Shown: positions 34,213 to 42,678 of the stretch, piece by piece
Layout: each line of letters opens with the position of its first letter
Position numbering within the stretch: the first letter of the stretch is position 1
NCBI RefSeq assembly: GCF_000974765.1
Contig: NZ_BBWU01000051.1
Coordinates: 1 to 64,000 of the forward strand
Origin: Sphingomonas changbaiensis NBRC 104936
GTDB lineage: Bacteria > Pseudomonadota > Alphaproteobacteria > Sphingomonadales > Sphingomonadaceae
Length of the DNA: 64,000 nt
Direction: 5' to 3'
Made by a program: the position numbers and the translations under genes
Notes under the pieces: generated by a model
Seen by the model: the letters and a program-made list of their open reading frames with translations, nothing else
Told to the model about the DNA's origin: nothing
The model's database searches: none

Positions 34213-35511
34213 GTGGAAGCTGCGTGTCGCGTGCAGGTCCTCGTCAACGAAACGCGGACCGAGGTGAAGGGAAGCCTGGTCGCGCTGATCGGGCTCGCCT
34301 GTGTCACCGGATTCCTGGTTGTCGAGTATCGCGACGTGGCGCCTGGCGCCAGTCTGCGCGCCTGGGTGGCGGCAATGGGCGGACTGCTGACGAGCTGGCT
34401 GGCGGCATGGATCGACTTCGTGCTTCGTCCCCCGTCCGACGCCCAGATTCTGCGCTGGTGGATTCCGGGCGCAAAGGCCGGCATGACCATCTGCAATGTC
34501 GTGATCGCCGCCAGCGTCTGGCTGTTCATGCCGCCGGCCGGGCCGGAGCTGCGCGCGCTGATGATCATCCTCTACGCCTGGTATCTGGTGATCCAGTTCG
34601 TCGCCGCGACCGAGGCGACGCAAGTGCTTGCGGGCGCGGTCGTGCTGGTGCTCGGATCGTTGGTGACCTGGCTGCTGGTCGCGATGCCGCCCTATGCGCT
34701 GCCGCTGGCCTTTTTCCTTGCCCTGTTCGGCGGCACCTTGCTCGCTGTGCGCCGGTTCGTTCGCGCCGCGGTGGTCGAGGCGACGGCCGCGCGCGCCACG
34801 GTCGCGCGGGAACGCGATGCCAAGACGCACTTCATCCGCGCCGCCTCGCACGATCTGCAGCAGCCGCTCCAGGCAGCCGCATTGTTCCTGAACCAGGTAA
34901 AGCCGGGCGGCAAAGCGGCGGAGCAGGCGCCCGCCCTTGGCGCGCTGCGCCAGTCGCTGACGGCGGCGCGCGCGCTGGTGGCGGCGATGCTCGAACATCT
35001 GAAGCTCGAAGGCGGCGTTATCCGGCCCAGTCTTCAGGCGGTTCGCACCGGCGACGTATTCGATCGCGTGCTGCTCACGCAGCGGCCCAATGCAGCGGCG
35101 GCCGGTATCCAGATCCGCCTCGCCGGAATCGGCCATTGGATCATTGCCGATCCGGCGCTCCTGGCGCGCGCGCTCGAGAACCTGGTCGCGAACGCCGTCC
35201 GGCATTCCGGCGCCGGCAAAATCCTGATCGGCGCTCGCCGGAGAGACGATGCGGTCGAACTCTGGGTCGCCGACAACGGCCAGGGCATTGCGGCCGACGA
35301 CCGGGAGCGCATCTTCAGCCCGTTCGAGCAGGGCGGCCGCGTCGGCGCCGAAGGCGGCTTCGGCCTCGGTCTCGCCTCGACCCGCAATCTTGTCGCGCTG
35401 ATGGATGGGCAGTGCGGTCTCGCACCGGCCAGGGGCGGCGGCGCCGCGTTCTACATCCGGCTTCCCGCGGCGGCAGCGAGCGAGGGAGCCGAGCTGCCAT
35501 GCGCTGCCTGA
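34213..35511 (+). CDS. membrane sensor histidine kinase
   Basis: A 432-residue kinase starting at GTG 34213 after AAAGGGG. About six transmembrane helices (residues 20-175) form the sensor region with no large periplasmic domain. The phospho-acceptor His213 lies in ASHDLQQPLQAAALFL, the HDL(R/Q)QPL variant common in sphingomonad and Xanthomonas-type kinases. The ATP-binding domain has ALENLVANAVRHS (N box), VADNGQGIA (G1) and GFGLGLAS (G2). The next gene overlaps it by 13 bases and encodes the response regulator. Confidence 0.93.
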   Translation: MEAACRVQVLVNETRTEVKGSLVALIGLACVTGFLVVEYRDVAPGASLRAWVAAMGGLLTSWLAAWIDFVLRPPSDAQILRWWIPGAKAGMTICNVVIAASVWLFMPPAGPELRALMIILYAWYLVIQFVAATEATQVLAGAVVLVLGSLVTWLLVAMPPYALPLAFFLALFGGTLLAVRRFVRAAVVEATAARATVARERDAKTHFIRAASHDLQQPLQAAALFLNQVKPGGKAAEQAPALGALRQSLTAARALVAAMLEHLKLEGGVIRPSLQAVRTGDVFDRVLLTQRPNAAAAGIQIRLAGIGHWIIADPALLARALENLVANAVRHSGAGKILIGARRRDDAVELWVADNGQGIAADDRERIFSPFEQGGRVGAEGGFGLGLASTRNLVALMDGQCGLAPARGGGAAFYIRLPAAAASEGAELPCAA

Positions 35512-36071
35512 TCGCCGACGATCACCCGCTGATGCGCCAGGCGCTGGCCGCGACCGTTCGCGGCGCATGGCCGGCGGTGCAGCTGCTGGAAGCGACCAAT
35601 TTCCCGGAAGCCTGGACAATGGCGGCGCAGCAGCCCGACCTATGCCTACTCGATCTCGCCATGCCGGGGGCCGCGCCGGAGGAAGGCGTGCGCCGGTTTC
35701 GCGCGCTGGCGCCGCACACGCGCATCGTGGTCATGACCGGCCTTGAAGATGCGCGCCTTGCCGCACAGCTGGATCGGATCGGGATCGACTGCCTCGTCTC
35801 CAAACAGCTCGATCCCGAAGCGCTGCTCGCGGCGATCAAGGCAGCGATGGCCGGCCGGCCGATCGATGCTCCCTCGGCCGCGCGTCTCCCGCCACGCCAG
35901 CTGGAAGTGCTGCAGCTGATCGCGCACGGTATGACCAACAAGGAGATTGCCGTCCGGCTCGGCATCGCCCCTGCGACAGTCAAGGTCCATGTCGCGGCTC
36001 TGCTCGGCAATCTGGGCGCGTCCAACCGCGCCAAGGCCGTCGCCCAGGCCAGGAGCCGCGGCCTGGTCTAG
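35499..36071 (+). CDS. LuxR-type response regulator
   Basis: A 190-residue protein with a receiver domain (residues 1-120; acidic pocket ADD at 6-8, phospho-acceptor Asp52 in LCLLDLAMPG, Lys in CLVSKQLDP) and a C-terminal LuxR helix-turn-helix (LPPRQLEVLQLIAHGMTNKE, then IAVRLGIAPATVKVHVAALL). The start codon lies within the kinase gene, implying coupled translation. Certainly the partner of the kinase at 34213. Target genes cannot be named. Confidence 0.94.
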   Translation: MRCLIADDHPLMRQALAATVRGAWPAVQLLEATNFPEAWTMAAQQPDLCLLDLAMPGAAPEEGVRRFRALAPHTRIVVMTGLEDARLAAQLDRIGIDCLVSKQLDPEALLAAIKAAMAGRPIDAPSAARLPPRQLEVLQLIAHGMTNKEIAVRLGIAPATVKVHVAALLGNLGASNRAKAVAQARSRGLV

Positions 36072-36075
36072 GCGC

Positions 36076-36801
36076 CTAGGCGCGCCGCGCGGTGACGAGA
36101 TAATTGAGCGAAAGATTCTCCCCCAGCACGAAGCCACGCGCCGGGCTGAAGCTGAGCCCCGTCGTGTCGAGCACTTCCAGCCCCGCCGCTTCGATATGCG
36201 CGCGCAGTTCGTCGGGCGTCAGAAACCGGTCCCAATCGTGGGTGCCGCGCGGGATCGCGCCCAGGCCTTCGCCCAGCGTGATCATCGCCAGCCGCGAGAC
36301 GGGCGTGCGGTTGGGCGTCGACAGGATCAGCAGCCCGCCGGGCTTCAGCGCATCGGCGAGCCCGCGCACGAATGTCGCCGGATCCTCGACATGCTCGATC
36401 ACCTCCAGCGATGTAATCAGATCGAACGGCTCCGCACCGAGCACATCGATGCTGCCGACGCGATAATCGATCGCGAGGCCCTGTCCCTCGGCATGGAGGC
36501 GCGCCGCGGCGATGTTCTCCGGCGCGGCATCGATGCCGACAACGTGCGCGCCGAGCCGCGCCAGCGGCTCGCACAGCAGGCCCGCGCCGCAGCCGACGTC
36601 CGCCGCGCTTTTTCCGGCCAGCGGCTTGCGGTCATGCTCGTCCAGCTCCCATTGGTGATCGAGCTGTTCGCGGACGTAACGCAGCCGCACCGGGTTCAGC
36701 CGGTGGAGCATTGCGGACGAACCCTTCGGATCCCACCAGTCCGCGGCGAGCTTTCCGAAATGCGCCGCTTCTTCGGGGCGGATGGTGTTCACTTCAGTCA
36801 T
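36076..36801 (-). CDS. ubiG: ubiquinone biosynthesis O-methyltransferase UbiG
   Basis: A 241-residue SAM-dependent methyltransferase that performs both O-methylations of ubiquinone biosynthesis. Evidence: the family start HFGKLAADWWDPKGSSAMLH and RLNPVRLRYV, the SAM site AADVGCGAGLLCEPLARLGA with acidic GIDAAPENI, and DLITSLEVIEHVEDPATFV. The C-terminal LDTTGLSFSPARGFVLGENL is typical of UbiG. It is divergent from lysC, with a repeat element in the shared upstream region. Confidence 0.95.
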   Translation of the reverse strand: MTEVNTIRPEEAAHFGKLAADWWDPKGSSAMLHRLNPVRLRYVREQLDHQWELDEHDRKPLAGKSAADVGCGAGLLCEPLARLGAHVVGIDAAPENIAAARLHAEGQGLAIDYRVGSIDVLGAEPFDLITSLEVIEHVEDPATFVRGLADALKPGGLLILSTPNRTPVSRLAMITLGEGLGAIPRGTHDWDRFLTPDELRAHIEAAGLEVLDTTGLSFSPARGFVLGENLSLNYLVTARRA

Positions 36802-36810
36802 CTCACGCTC

Positions 36811-36904
36811 CGGTTTGGGCTGAGCCTGTCGAAGCCCTCCCTTCCCCTTTCTACAGCCTTATCCAAAGAACAAGGGAGGCCTTCGACAAGCTCAGGCCAA
36901 ACCG
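36811..36904. repeat. inverted repeat, GAGCTTGTCGAA family, copy 2
   Basis: Arms CGGTTTGGGCTGAGCCTGTC and GACAAGCTCAGGCCAAACCG around a 30-base centre. It occupies most of the ubiG-lysC intergenic space. Confidence 0.75.
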
Positions 36905-36991
36905 AGTTTAGGGCACCCCGAACTCGGGCTTTCTTGCCAAGCCAAAACCGCGCCCCTAAACGGCGCCTCTCTCGGAGGAACGCCCACGCTC

Positions 36992-38230
36992 ATGGCCCGG
37001 ATCGTGATGAAATTCGGCGGCACGTCGATGGCCGGGGTCGAGCGCATCCGCGCCGTCGCCGAACGGGTCAAGCGCGAGGTCGACGCCGGCAACCAGGTCG
37101 CGGTCGTCGTGTCGGCGATGGCCGGCGAAACCGACCGTCTCGTTGCCTTTTGCCGCGAAGTCTCGCCGCTGTATGACCCGCGCGAATATGACGTGGTTGT
37201 GGCCTCCGGCGAGCAGGTGACGAGCGGCCTTCTCGCGATCTCGCTGCAGGCGATCGGCGTGCCGGCGCGAAGCTGGATGGGCTGGCAATTGCCCATCCGA
37301 ACCTCCGACGGCCACGGCTCCGCGCGCATTGCCGAGATCGACACGGCAACGCTCGATGCCGCACTCGCCGAAGGCAAGGTGGCCGTGATCCCCGGTTTCC
37401 AGGGCGTGGCGGCGGGAGAGCGGGTGACGACGCTCGGCCGCGGCGGCTCCGACACCTCGGCGGTCGCGGTGGCGGCGGCGATGAAGGCGGACCGCTGCGA
37501 CATCTACACCGATGTCGACGGCGTCTACACGACCGACCCGCGCATCGTGCCGCGCGCGCGCAAGCTTCAGAAGATCACCTATGAGGAAATGCTCGAGCTC
37601 GCGAGCGTCGGCGCCAAGGTGCTGCAGACGCGTTCCGTGGGTCTCGCGATGAAAGAGAAGGTCCGGCTGCAGGTGCTGTCATCGTTCGACGATCGACCCG
37701 GCACCATGATCGTCGGCGACGAGGAAGTGGACAATATGGAACGCCAGCTCATCACCGGCATCGCGCACGACAAGAACGAAGCGAAGATCACGCTGACCGA
37801 CGTGCCCGACCGCCCCGGCGCGGTCGCATCGATCTTCGCGCCCCTGGCGGACGGCAACATCAATGTAGACATGATCGTGCAGAACATCGCGCACGATACC
37901 GGCTCCACCGACGTCACTTTCACCGTGCCGAGCGTAGAACTCGCCCGTTCGCTCGACCTGCTGGACAAGGCGAAGGCGGCGATCGGCTTCACGCGCATGG
38001 TGCACGACACCAATGTCTCGAAGATCACGATCGTCGGCGTGGGCATGAAAAGCCACGCGGGTGTCGCCGCCAAAATGTTCAAGACGCTGGGCGATCGCGG
38101 CATCAACATCCAGGCGATCACCACGTCGGAGATCAAGGTCTCGGTGCTGATCGAGGAAGATTACACCGAGCTTGCCGTGCGCGTGCTGCACACGGCCTAT
38201 GGCCTCGACGCGGAGCAGGTGGCCGCCTGA
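36992..38230 (+). CDS. lysC: aspartate kinase
   Basis: A 412-residue enzyme phosphorylating aspartate, the first step to lysine, threonine and methionine. The N-terminal kinase motif MKFGGTSMAGVERIRAVAER and the GRGGSDTSAVAVAAAMKADR with YTDVDGVYTTDPRIVPRA stretch define the family. Two ACT domains (about 265-412) give feedback control, as in the lysine/threonine-sensitive monofunctional class. GGAGGAA lies about 13 bases before the ATG. No riboswitch is evident upstream. Confidence 0.96.
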   Translation: MARIVMKFGGTSMAGVERIRAVAERVKREVDAGNQVAVVVSAMAGETDRLVAFCREVSPLYDPREYDVVVASGEQVTSGLLAISLQAIGVPARSWMGWQLPIRTSDGHGSARIAEIDTATLDAALAEGKVAVIPGFQGVAAGERVTTLGRGGSDTSAVAVAAAMKADRCDIYTDVDGVYTTDPRIVPRARKLQKITYEEMLELASVGAKVLQTRSVGLAMKEKVRLQVLSSFDDRPGTMIVGDEEVDNMERQLITGIAHDKNEAKITLTDVPDRPGAVASIFAPLADGNINVDMIVQNIAHDTGSTDVTFTVPSVELARSLDLLDKAKAAIGFTRMVHDTNVSKITIVGVGMKSHAGVAAKMFKTLGDRGINIQAITTSEIKVSVLIEEDYTELAVRVLHTAYGLDAEQVAA

Positions 38231-38236
38231 TACGTT

Positions 38237-38342
38237 CCCCTCCCGCTTGCGGGAGGGGCTAGGGGTGGGCATGGGCGTAAACATGGCAACTGCACTGGAA
38301 GAACAAGATCCCACCCCCGACCCCTCCCGCGAGCGGGAGGGG
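38237..38342. repeat. inverted REP pair at lysC/nitronate-monooxygenase junction
   Basis: Left unit CCCCTCCCGCTTGCGGGAGG... at 38237-38270 and its inverted partner at 38310-38342 (ending GCGAGCGGGAGGGG), 39 bases apart. Each has an internal hairpin plus a GGGGTGGG tail. The right unit is translated in the next gene. Confidence 0.8.
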
Positions 38343-39350
38343 AGTGAGAAGCTGAAGGCGCTGATGCATCGCGGGGCCGAGTTCCTCGGCTGCGAGGTCG
38401 CGATCCTGGGCGGGGCGATGTCGTGGGTGAGCGAGCGCAACCTGGTTGCGGCGATCTCCAACGCCGGCGGCTTCGGCGTGATCGCCTGTGGCGCGATGAC
38501 GCCCGAGTTGCTGGATGCCGAGATTGCGGGCACCAAAGCGCTCACGTCGAGACCATTCGGGGTCAACCTGATCACGATGCACCCGCAGCTGTTCGACCTG
38601 ATCGAGGTCTGCGCGAAGCATGAGGTCGGCCATATCGTTCTTGCAGGCGGGCTGCCGCCGGCCGGAAGCCTGGACGCGATCAAGGGCCGCGGCGCCAAGC
38701 TGATCTGCTTCGCCCCGGCGCTGAGCCTGGCGAAGAAGCTGATCCGCTCCGGCGTCGACGCGCTGGTGATCGAGGGCATGGAGGCCGGCGGCCATATCGG
38801 CCCGGTCTCGACCTCGGTGCTGGCGCAGGAAATCCTGCCCGAAGTCGCAGAGCAAGTGCCGGTGTTCGTCGCCGGCGGGATCGGCCGCGGCGAGCTGATC
38901 GCCGGCTATCTCGAAATGGGCGCGTCGGGCGTGCAGCTCGGCACCCGCTTCGTCTGCGCGACCGAGAGCATCGCCCATCCGAACTTCAAGAAGGCGTTCA
39001 TCCGCGCCTCCGCCCGCGACGCCGTCGCCAGCGTTCAGGTCGATGCACGCCTGCCGGTGATCCCCGTCCGCGCGCTCAAGAATGCCGGCACTGAGCTGTT
39101 CACCGCCAAGCAGCGCGAGGTCGCCCAAGCCCTCGACGAAGGCAAGGTCGCGATGGCCGAGGCGCAGCTGCAGATCGAGCATTACTGGGCCGGCGCGCTG
39201 CGCCGCGCGGTGATAGACGGCGACGTCGAGCACGGCTCGCTGATGGCCGGCCAGTCGGTCGGCATGGTCAGGAACGAGGAGCCGGTCGCCGGAATTATCA
39301 CCGAGCTGATGGACGAAGCGGCACAGGCGCTCAGCCGCCGGGCGGCCTGA
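38283..39350 (+). CDS. nitronate monooxygenase-like FMN oxidoreductase
   Basis: A 355-residue TIM-barrel flavoprotein. Motifs ILGGAMSWVSERNLVAAISN, GGFGVIACGAMTPELLDAEI, GMEAGGHIGPVS, VFVAGGIGRG and GASGVQLGTRFVC match the 2-nitropropane dioxygenase/nitronate monooxygenase superfamily, specifically the branch that begins near LKALMHRGAEFLG. The first 19 residues or so (MATALEEQDPTPDPSREREG) come from a REP element and the original start is not visible. An upstream ATG at 38271 has AGGGGTGGG directly before it, also repeat-derived, and may be the real start. Substrate unproven; some relatives are enoyl reductases. Confidence 0.85.
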   Translation: MATALEEQDPTPDPSREREGSEKLKALMHRGAEFLGCEVAILGGAMSWVSERNLVAAISNAGGFGVIACGAMTPELLDAEIAGTKALTSRPFGVNLITMHPQLFDLIEVCAKHEVGHIVLAGGLPPAGSLDAIKGRGAKLICFAPALSLAKKLIRSGVDALVIEGMEAGGHIGPVSTSVLAQEILPEVAEQVPVFVAGGIGRGELIAGYLEMGASGVQLGTRFVCATESIAHPNFKKAFIRASARDAVASVQVDARLPVIPVRALKNAGTELFTAKQREVAQALDEGKVAMAEAQLQIEHYWAGALRRAVIDGDVEHGSLMAGQSVGMVRNEEPVAGIITELMDEAAQALSRRAA

Positions 39351-39361
39351 GCTTTCCACAA

Positions 39362-39438
39362 TCCGTTCGTTTCGAGCGAAGTCGAGAAACCGCAGTCTCC
39401 GTGCTACACGCTTCTCGACTTCGCTCGAAGCGAACGGA
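39362..39438. repeat. inverted repeat, TTCGAGCGAAGTCGAGAA family
   Basis: Arms of 27 bases (TCCGTTCGTTTCGAGCGAAG... and the near-exact complement ending CGAAGCGAACGGA) around 23 bases, between a stop and the next start. Only copy seen in this window. Confidence 0.75.
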
Positions 39439-39450
39439 GGAGAGTGTCTT

Positions 39451-39732
39451 ATGCCGAGGGCAGTCTGGAACGGCACGACCATCGCCGACAGCGACGACAC
39501 CGTGGCCGTCGAGGGGAATCACTATTTCCCGCGCCAGTCCGTCGACGCGTCGGCGTTGCGTCGCAGCGACACCCACACGACCTGCCCGTGGAAGGGGCTC
39601 GCCAGCTATTACACGCTCGCGGTGAACGGCGCCGAGAACAGGGATGCGGCCTGGTACTACCCCGATCCCAAGCCCGCCGCCGCCGAGGTCAAGGATCGCA
39701 TTGCGTTCTGGAAAGGCGTGCGGGTCGAATAG
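39451..39732 (+). CDS. DUF427 domain protein
   Basis: A 93-residue single-domain protein. The pattern PRAVWNGTTIADSDDTVAVE, GNHYFPRQSV, THTTCPWKGLASYYTL and AAWYYPDPKPAAAEVKDRIA with a final FWKGVRVE is diagnostic of DUF427, a small all-beta fold. The Cys-Pro-Trp-Lys-Gly segment is the most conserved part. No biochemical function is established. The start at 39451 follows GGAGGAGAG. Confidence 0.92.
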   Translation: MPRAVWNGTTIADSDDTVAVEGNHYFPRQSVDASALRRSDTHTTCPWKGLASYYTLAVNGAENRDAAWYYPDPKPAAAEVKDRIAFWKGVRVE

Positions 39733-39824
39733 CGCTCTCTGGCGTTCATGCTCCACCTGTCGACGTGATCGCGGCAACCGGTCGCGCTGTTACGCGTTGC
39801 GCTCGCGTTACAATGGAGATGAAA

Positions 39825-40136
39825 ATGAGAAACAAGCTGGCTTTAGCGACCCTTGCGGTCCTCGTGTCCGCGCCCACCATCATGCCCGAACCGGCGTTGG
39901 CGCGCACGCATCACTATAATCGTCATCACGTGTATCGCGGCCAGACCGCCTATTATCGTCATCGCTGCAGCGGCGGCAACGGCGCGGTCGGCACGATCGC
40001 AGGCGGCGCCGGCGGCGCACTGATCGGCAACGCGCTGGGCGGCGGCACGGTCGGCACGATCGCCGGCGGCGTCGGCGGCGCGCTGCTCGGCCGGCACCTG
40101 GACAAGAAGCATACCCGGCACCGCAACGGCTGCTGA
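39825..40136 (+). CDS. exported glycine-zipper (2TM) protein
   Basis: A 103-residue protein from the ATG at 39825, chosen because GGAG sits six bases before it (in-frame ATGs at 39813 and 39819 overlap that site). A signal peptide (LALATLAVLVSAPTIMPEPA) is followed by a His/Tyr-rich linker and two glycine-zipper helices (GAVGTIAGGAGGALIGNALG; GTVGTIAGGVGGALLGRHL). Such proteins insert in or associate with membranes, as in the Rick_17kDa/OsmB type. Role unknown. Confidence 0.85.
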   Translation: MRNKLALATLAVLVSAPTIMPEPALARTHHYNRHHVYRGQTAYYRHRCSGGNGAVGTIAGGAGGALIGNALGGGTVGTIAGGVGGALLGRHLDKKHTRHRNGC

Positions 40137-40146
40137 CCGCAACTTC

Positions 40147-40178
40147 GTTCGGGCGGATCGGTCGAGGTCCGCCCGAAC
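40147..40178. terminator. shared hairpin terminator between convergent genes
   Basis: GTTCGGGCGGA / TCCGCCCGAAC, 11-bp perfect stem with a 10-base loop, in the 46-base gap between the glycine-zipper gene and the dioxygenase gene. Could serve both directions; no T-runs. Confidence 0.55.
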
Positions 40179-40182
40179 CAGA

Positions 40183-41013
40183 TCAGTGGAGCGGTTCGCC
40201 CGAGATCGTGATCCGGTGCATCAGCCGGCGATGGCCCTGATAGTCGTTCATCGCATAATGCCAGGTCGACCGATTGTCCCAGATCGCGAGAGATCCCGGC
40301 GACCATTGGATGCGGCAATGGAATTCCTCCCGCATCCCGACGCCATACAGATAGGCAAGGAGCGGCATGCTCTCCTCCCGCGTCCAGCCCTCGAAATGCA
40401 GCGTGAAGGCCGGATTGACGTAAAGGATTTCGCGCCCGGTCACCGGGTGGCGAATGACGGCAGGGTGGACGGCGCGCGTATGCACCTCGTGCCCCTTCAG
40501 GTCGGCGGCCTGATCGGTCTTCGCATATACCCCGTCATGGCTGTAGATGTGATCGGCCGAGTGCACCGCACGCAGCCCGCGCAACATGTCCTTCAGCCCT
40601 GAACTCAGGGATTCGAACGCCGCTGCCATCCCGGAGAACAACGTGTCGCCTCCATGGGGCGGCGTCTCGCGGGCCAGCAGCACGGACCCCATCGCCGGCA
40701 CCTGGTCATAGCTGTGATCGGTGTGCCAGCCGCCGCCGATATTCGTCGTCTGCGTCTCGCTCTTGCGCACCTCGGCGATTTCCGGATGGCCGCCATTGGC
40801 CGGGAAATAATTGTTGATGTCGATGCTGCCCCAGCGCCGGGCGAACGCGATATGCTGCTCGGGCGATAATTGCTGATCGCGGACGAAGACGACGCCGTGT
40901 TCGGCGAGCGCGGCCTTCATCGCCTCCAGCTCCTCGTTGTCCAGGCGATTGAGGTCGATGCCCATCGCCTCCATCCCGACATGCTTGCCCAGCGGCCGCA
41001 GTTCCAGCGTCAT
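40183..41013 (-). CDS. TauD/TfdA family 2-oxoglutarate/Fe(II) dioxygenase
   Basis: A 276-residue non-heme iron oxygenase. The facial triad is His97-x-Asp99 (GGGWHTDHSYD) and His252 (DNRSTWHYAMNDY); Arg267 (LMHRITI) fits the 2-oxoglutarate salt bridge. Length and the start MTLELRPLGKHVGMEAMGID match the TauD/TfdA group, which cleaves taurine, alkylsulfonates, phenoxyacids or related compounds. The substrate is not predictable here. A Crp-type regulator is divergent with a 60-base gap and is a plausible controller. Confidence 0.92.
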   Translation of the reverse strand: MTLELRPLGKHVGMEAMGIDLNRLDNEELEAMKAALAEHGVVFVRDQQLSPEQHIAFARRWGSIDINNYFPANGGHPEIAEVRKSETQTTNIGGGWHTDHSYDQVPAMGSVLLARETPPHGGDTLFSGMAAAFESLSSGLKDMLRGLRAVHSADHIYSHDGVYAKTDQAADLKGHEVHTRAVHPAVIRHPVTGREILYVNPAFTLHFEGWTREESMPLLAYLYGVGMREEFHCRIQWSPGSLAIWDNRSTWHYAMNDYQGHRRLMHRITISGEPLH

Positions 41014-41073
41014 GCTGTCCTCCCTGACTGTTCGCAGTTGTAGCGGCTGGCGCGATGGTTAAATATCACCAGG

Positions 41074-41739
41074 GTGACATTTGATCCTCTCTCCGTCCTT
41101 CGCCGCAATCCGTGGTTCGCGCGCCGCGCGCCGGCACTGCAGGAGCGGCTTTGCGCCGAGGGCCTAGTCGTGCGGCTGGAGCCAGGCCAATGGGTCTATA
41201 GCGAGGGCGATCCGGACACCGGCCTGTGCGCCGTGCTGGACGGCGCATTGCGGCTCGAAGTCGCAGTGGATGCGGATCGGGACGTGCTGATCGGACTTGC
41301 CCAGGCACCGGCGATCCTGGGACAGAGCCGCCGGCGCGGCGGCGGCCCGCGCATCGTGACGACCCGGGCGCAGGGGATAGCTACGATTCTGACCATCTCC
41401 GACGCCGCGCTCGACCGCATCGCCGTCGCCCACCCGGATGTGTGGAAGGACGTCAGCGAGCTGGTTTACGGGGAGCTGGACACGATCGTCCACTTCGCCG
41501 CGCAATTGCTCCTCCTGCGCCCCCGCGCGCGCATCGCAGCGCGCCTGTTGCAGCTGGCAAGCGATGACCGGGTGCTCGCGCGTCAGTCTGACCTTGCGGA
41601 AATGTGCGGCCTCACGCGCAAGGCCATGAACGATCACCTCGCCAGGCTGGAGGCGGACGGGCTGATCCAGCGCGGCTATGGGGCGGTCAGGCTCCTCTCT
41701 GCCGCTGGCCTGACAAGGATCGCGCGCGGTTTGAGCTAG
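41074..41739 (+). CDS. Crp/Fnr family transcriptional regulator
   Basis: A 221-residue regulator beginning at GTG 41074 (the upstream ATG frame stops quickly). The cyclic-nucleotide-binding-like beta-roll is present (RLEPGQWVYSEGDPDTGLCA, VLDGALRLEVAVD), but the phosphate-binding cassette is not conserved (GLAQAPAILGQSRRRGGGPR), so cAMP binding is doubtful. No FNR-type cysteine cluster is seen. The C-terminal helix-turn-helix is LAEMCGLTRKAMNDHLARLE. Divergent from the TauD-type dioxygenase, which it may regulate. Confidence 0.88.
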   Translation: MTFDPLSVLRRNPWFARRAPALQERLCAEGLVVRLEPGQWVYSEGDPDTGLCAVLDGALRLEVAVDADRDVLIGLAQAPAILGQSRRRGGGPRIVTTRAQGIATILTISDAALDRIAVAHPDVWKDVSELVYGELDTIVHFAAQLLLLRPRARIAARLLQLASDDRVLARQSDLAEMCGLTRKAMNDHLARLEADGLIQRGYGAVRLLSAAGLTRIARGLS

Positions 41740-41757
41740 CGAGCGCGGCGACCGGGC

Positions 41758-42576
41758 TTACACGCCCATCAAACGCGGAGCGGTCGAGTGCCACCACTGC
41801 GTCTCCCACAGGCCGTGGACGGCGATCGCGAAGGGCAGGTTGACCGCGAACCAGATCGAATAGGCCCGATGGACGCGCCCGTTGCGGACCAGGTCCCACA
41901 CGAACATCGGCGCGATGGCGACGAGCACATACAGGTCGGTCGAGATGGCGCTGGTCGGCAGCGTGGTCGGCAGCAGCCAGCTCAACCGATCGATCGCCGC
42001 CGGCAGCGGCACGGCCGTCGCCAGGATCATCATCCGCTTGTGAAGGCCCGCGTCGCTCCGCCGCGCCCACAGGCCGATCACCATAAACAACGGGAACAGG
42101 ACGCCGATCCGCAGCTGCATCAGCAGAATATCGTCGAGAATCAGGACGAGCTGCCGGAGGCTCTGCCCCGCATCGCCAGACGCCGTCCGCGCCGCTGCCC
42201 ATACCCAGTGATAGTTGCCGACAGCGAGCATGAACCCGACCACGACGATCGCCGGCACCAGCGCGAAGGCGGTGACGCCAAGCGTGCGGTGGAGCTTGCG
42301 CTTCCCTGTCGCCACCAGCGCCGTCTGCGCGAGCAGAAGCAGCAGGAACGACGCCATCAGCACGGCGTGCACGTGCAGGATGATGTGGAAAGGCGGCCGC
42401 TCGCCGGCCTTCACCGCTGCGATCTTCGCAAGGGAATCAGGAATGAACCCGCCCAGCGTGATCGCGATGAAGAGCGCCGCCATGAAGACGTAGACCCAGC
42501 GGTCGATCGCCCGGCCAATCGAGGTGCCGGCCTGGTTCCGGCCGGCAAGTCCAATGGTATTCGCAATGGTCGCCAC
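41758..42576 (-). CDS. polytopic membrane protein of unknown function
   Basis: A 272-residue protein with about seven hydrophobic segments (for example VYVFMAALFIAITLGGF, ILHVHAVLMASFLLLLLAQT, VTAFALVPAIVVVGFMLAV, LFPLFMVIGLW). A conserved HVHAVLMASF and GKRKLHRTLG pair could provide histidine ligands for heme or metal, as in other small membrane oxidoreductase-like proteins, but no named family is clear to me. It converges on the Crp-type gene with an 18-base gap. Confidence 0.7.
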   Translation of the reverse strand: MATIANTIGLAGRNQAGTSIGRAIDRWVYVFMAALFIAITLGGFIPDSLAKIAAVKAGERPPFHIILHVHAVLMASFLLLLLAQTALVATGKRKLHRTLGVTAFALVPAIVVVGFMLAVGNYHWVWAAARTASGDAGQSLRQLVLILDDILLMQLRIGVLFPLFMVIGLWARRSDAGLHKRMMILATAVPLPAAIDRLSWLLPTTLPTSAISTDLYVLVAIAPMFVWDLVRNGRVHRAYSIWFAVNLPFAIAVHGLWETQWWHSTAPRLMGV

Positions 42577-42678
42577 AGAAAATCTCCCGCTAGCGACCCG
42601 TTTTGGCGCGCCCTAGCGTGATCGATTCCGAACGCGATGATCAGGCGACCGATATGCGGATTTCGTCGACGGACCCGT

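Noticed and set aside
36905-36991. Lysine riboswitch before lysC
   Set aside because: The leader is under 90 bases, largely taken by the end of a repeat, and has no recognisable riboswitch core.
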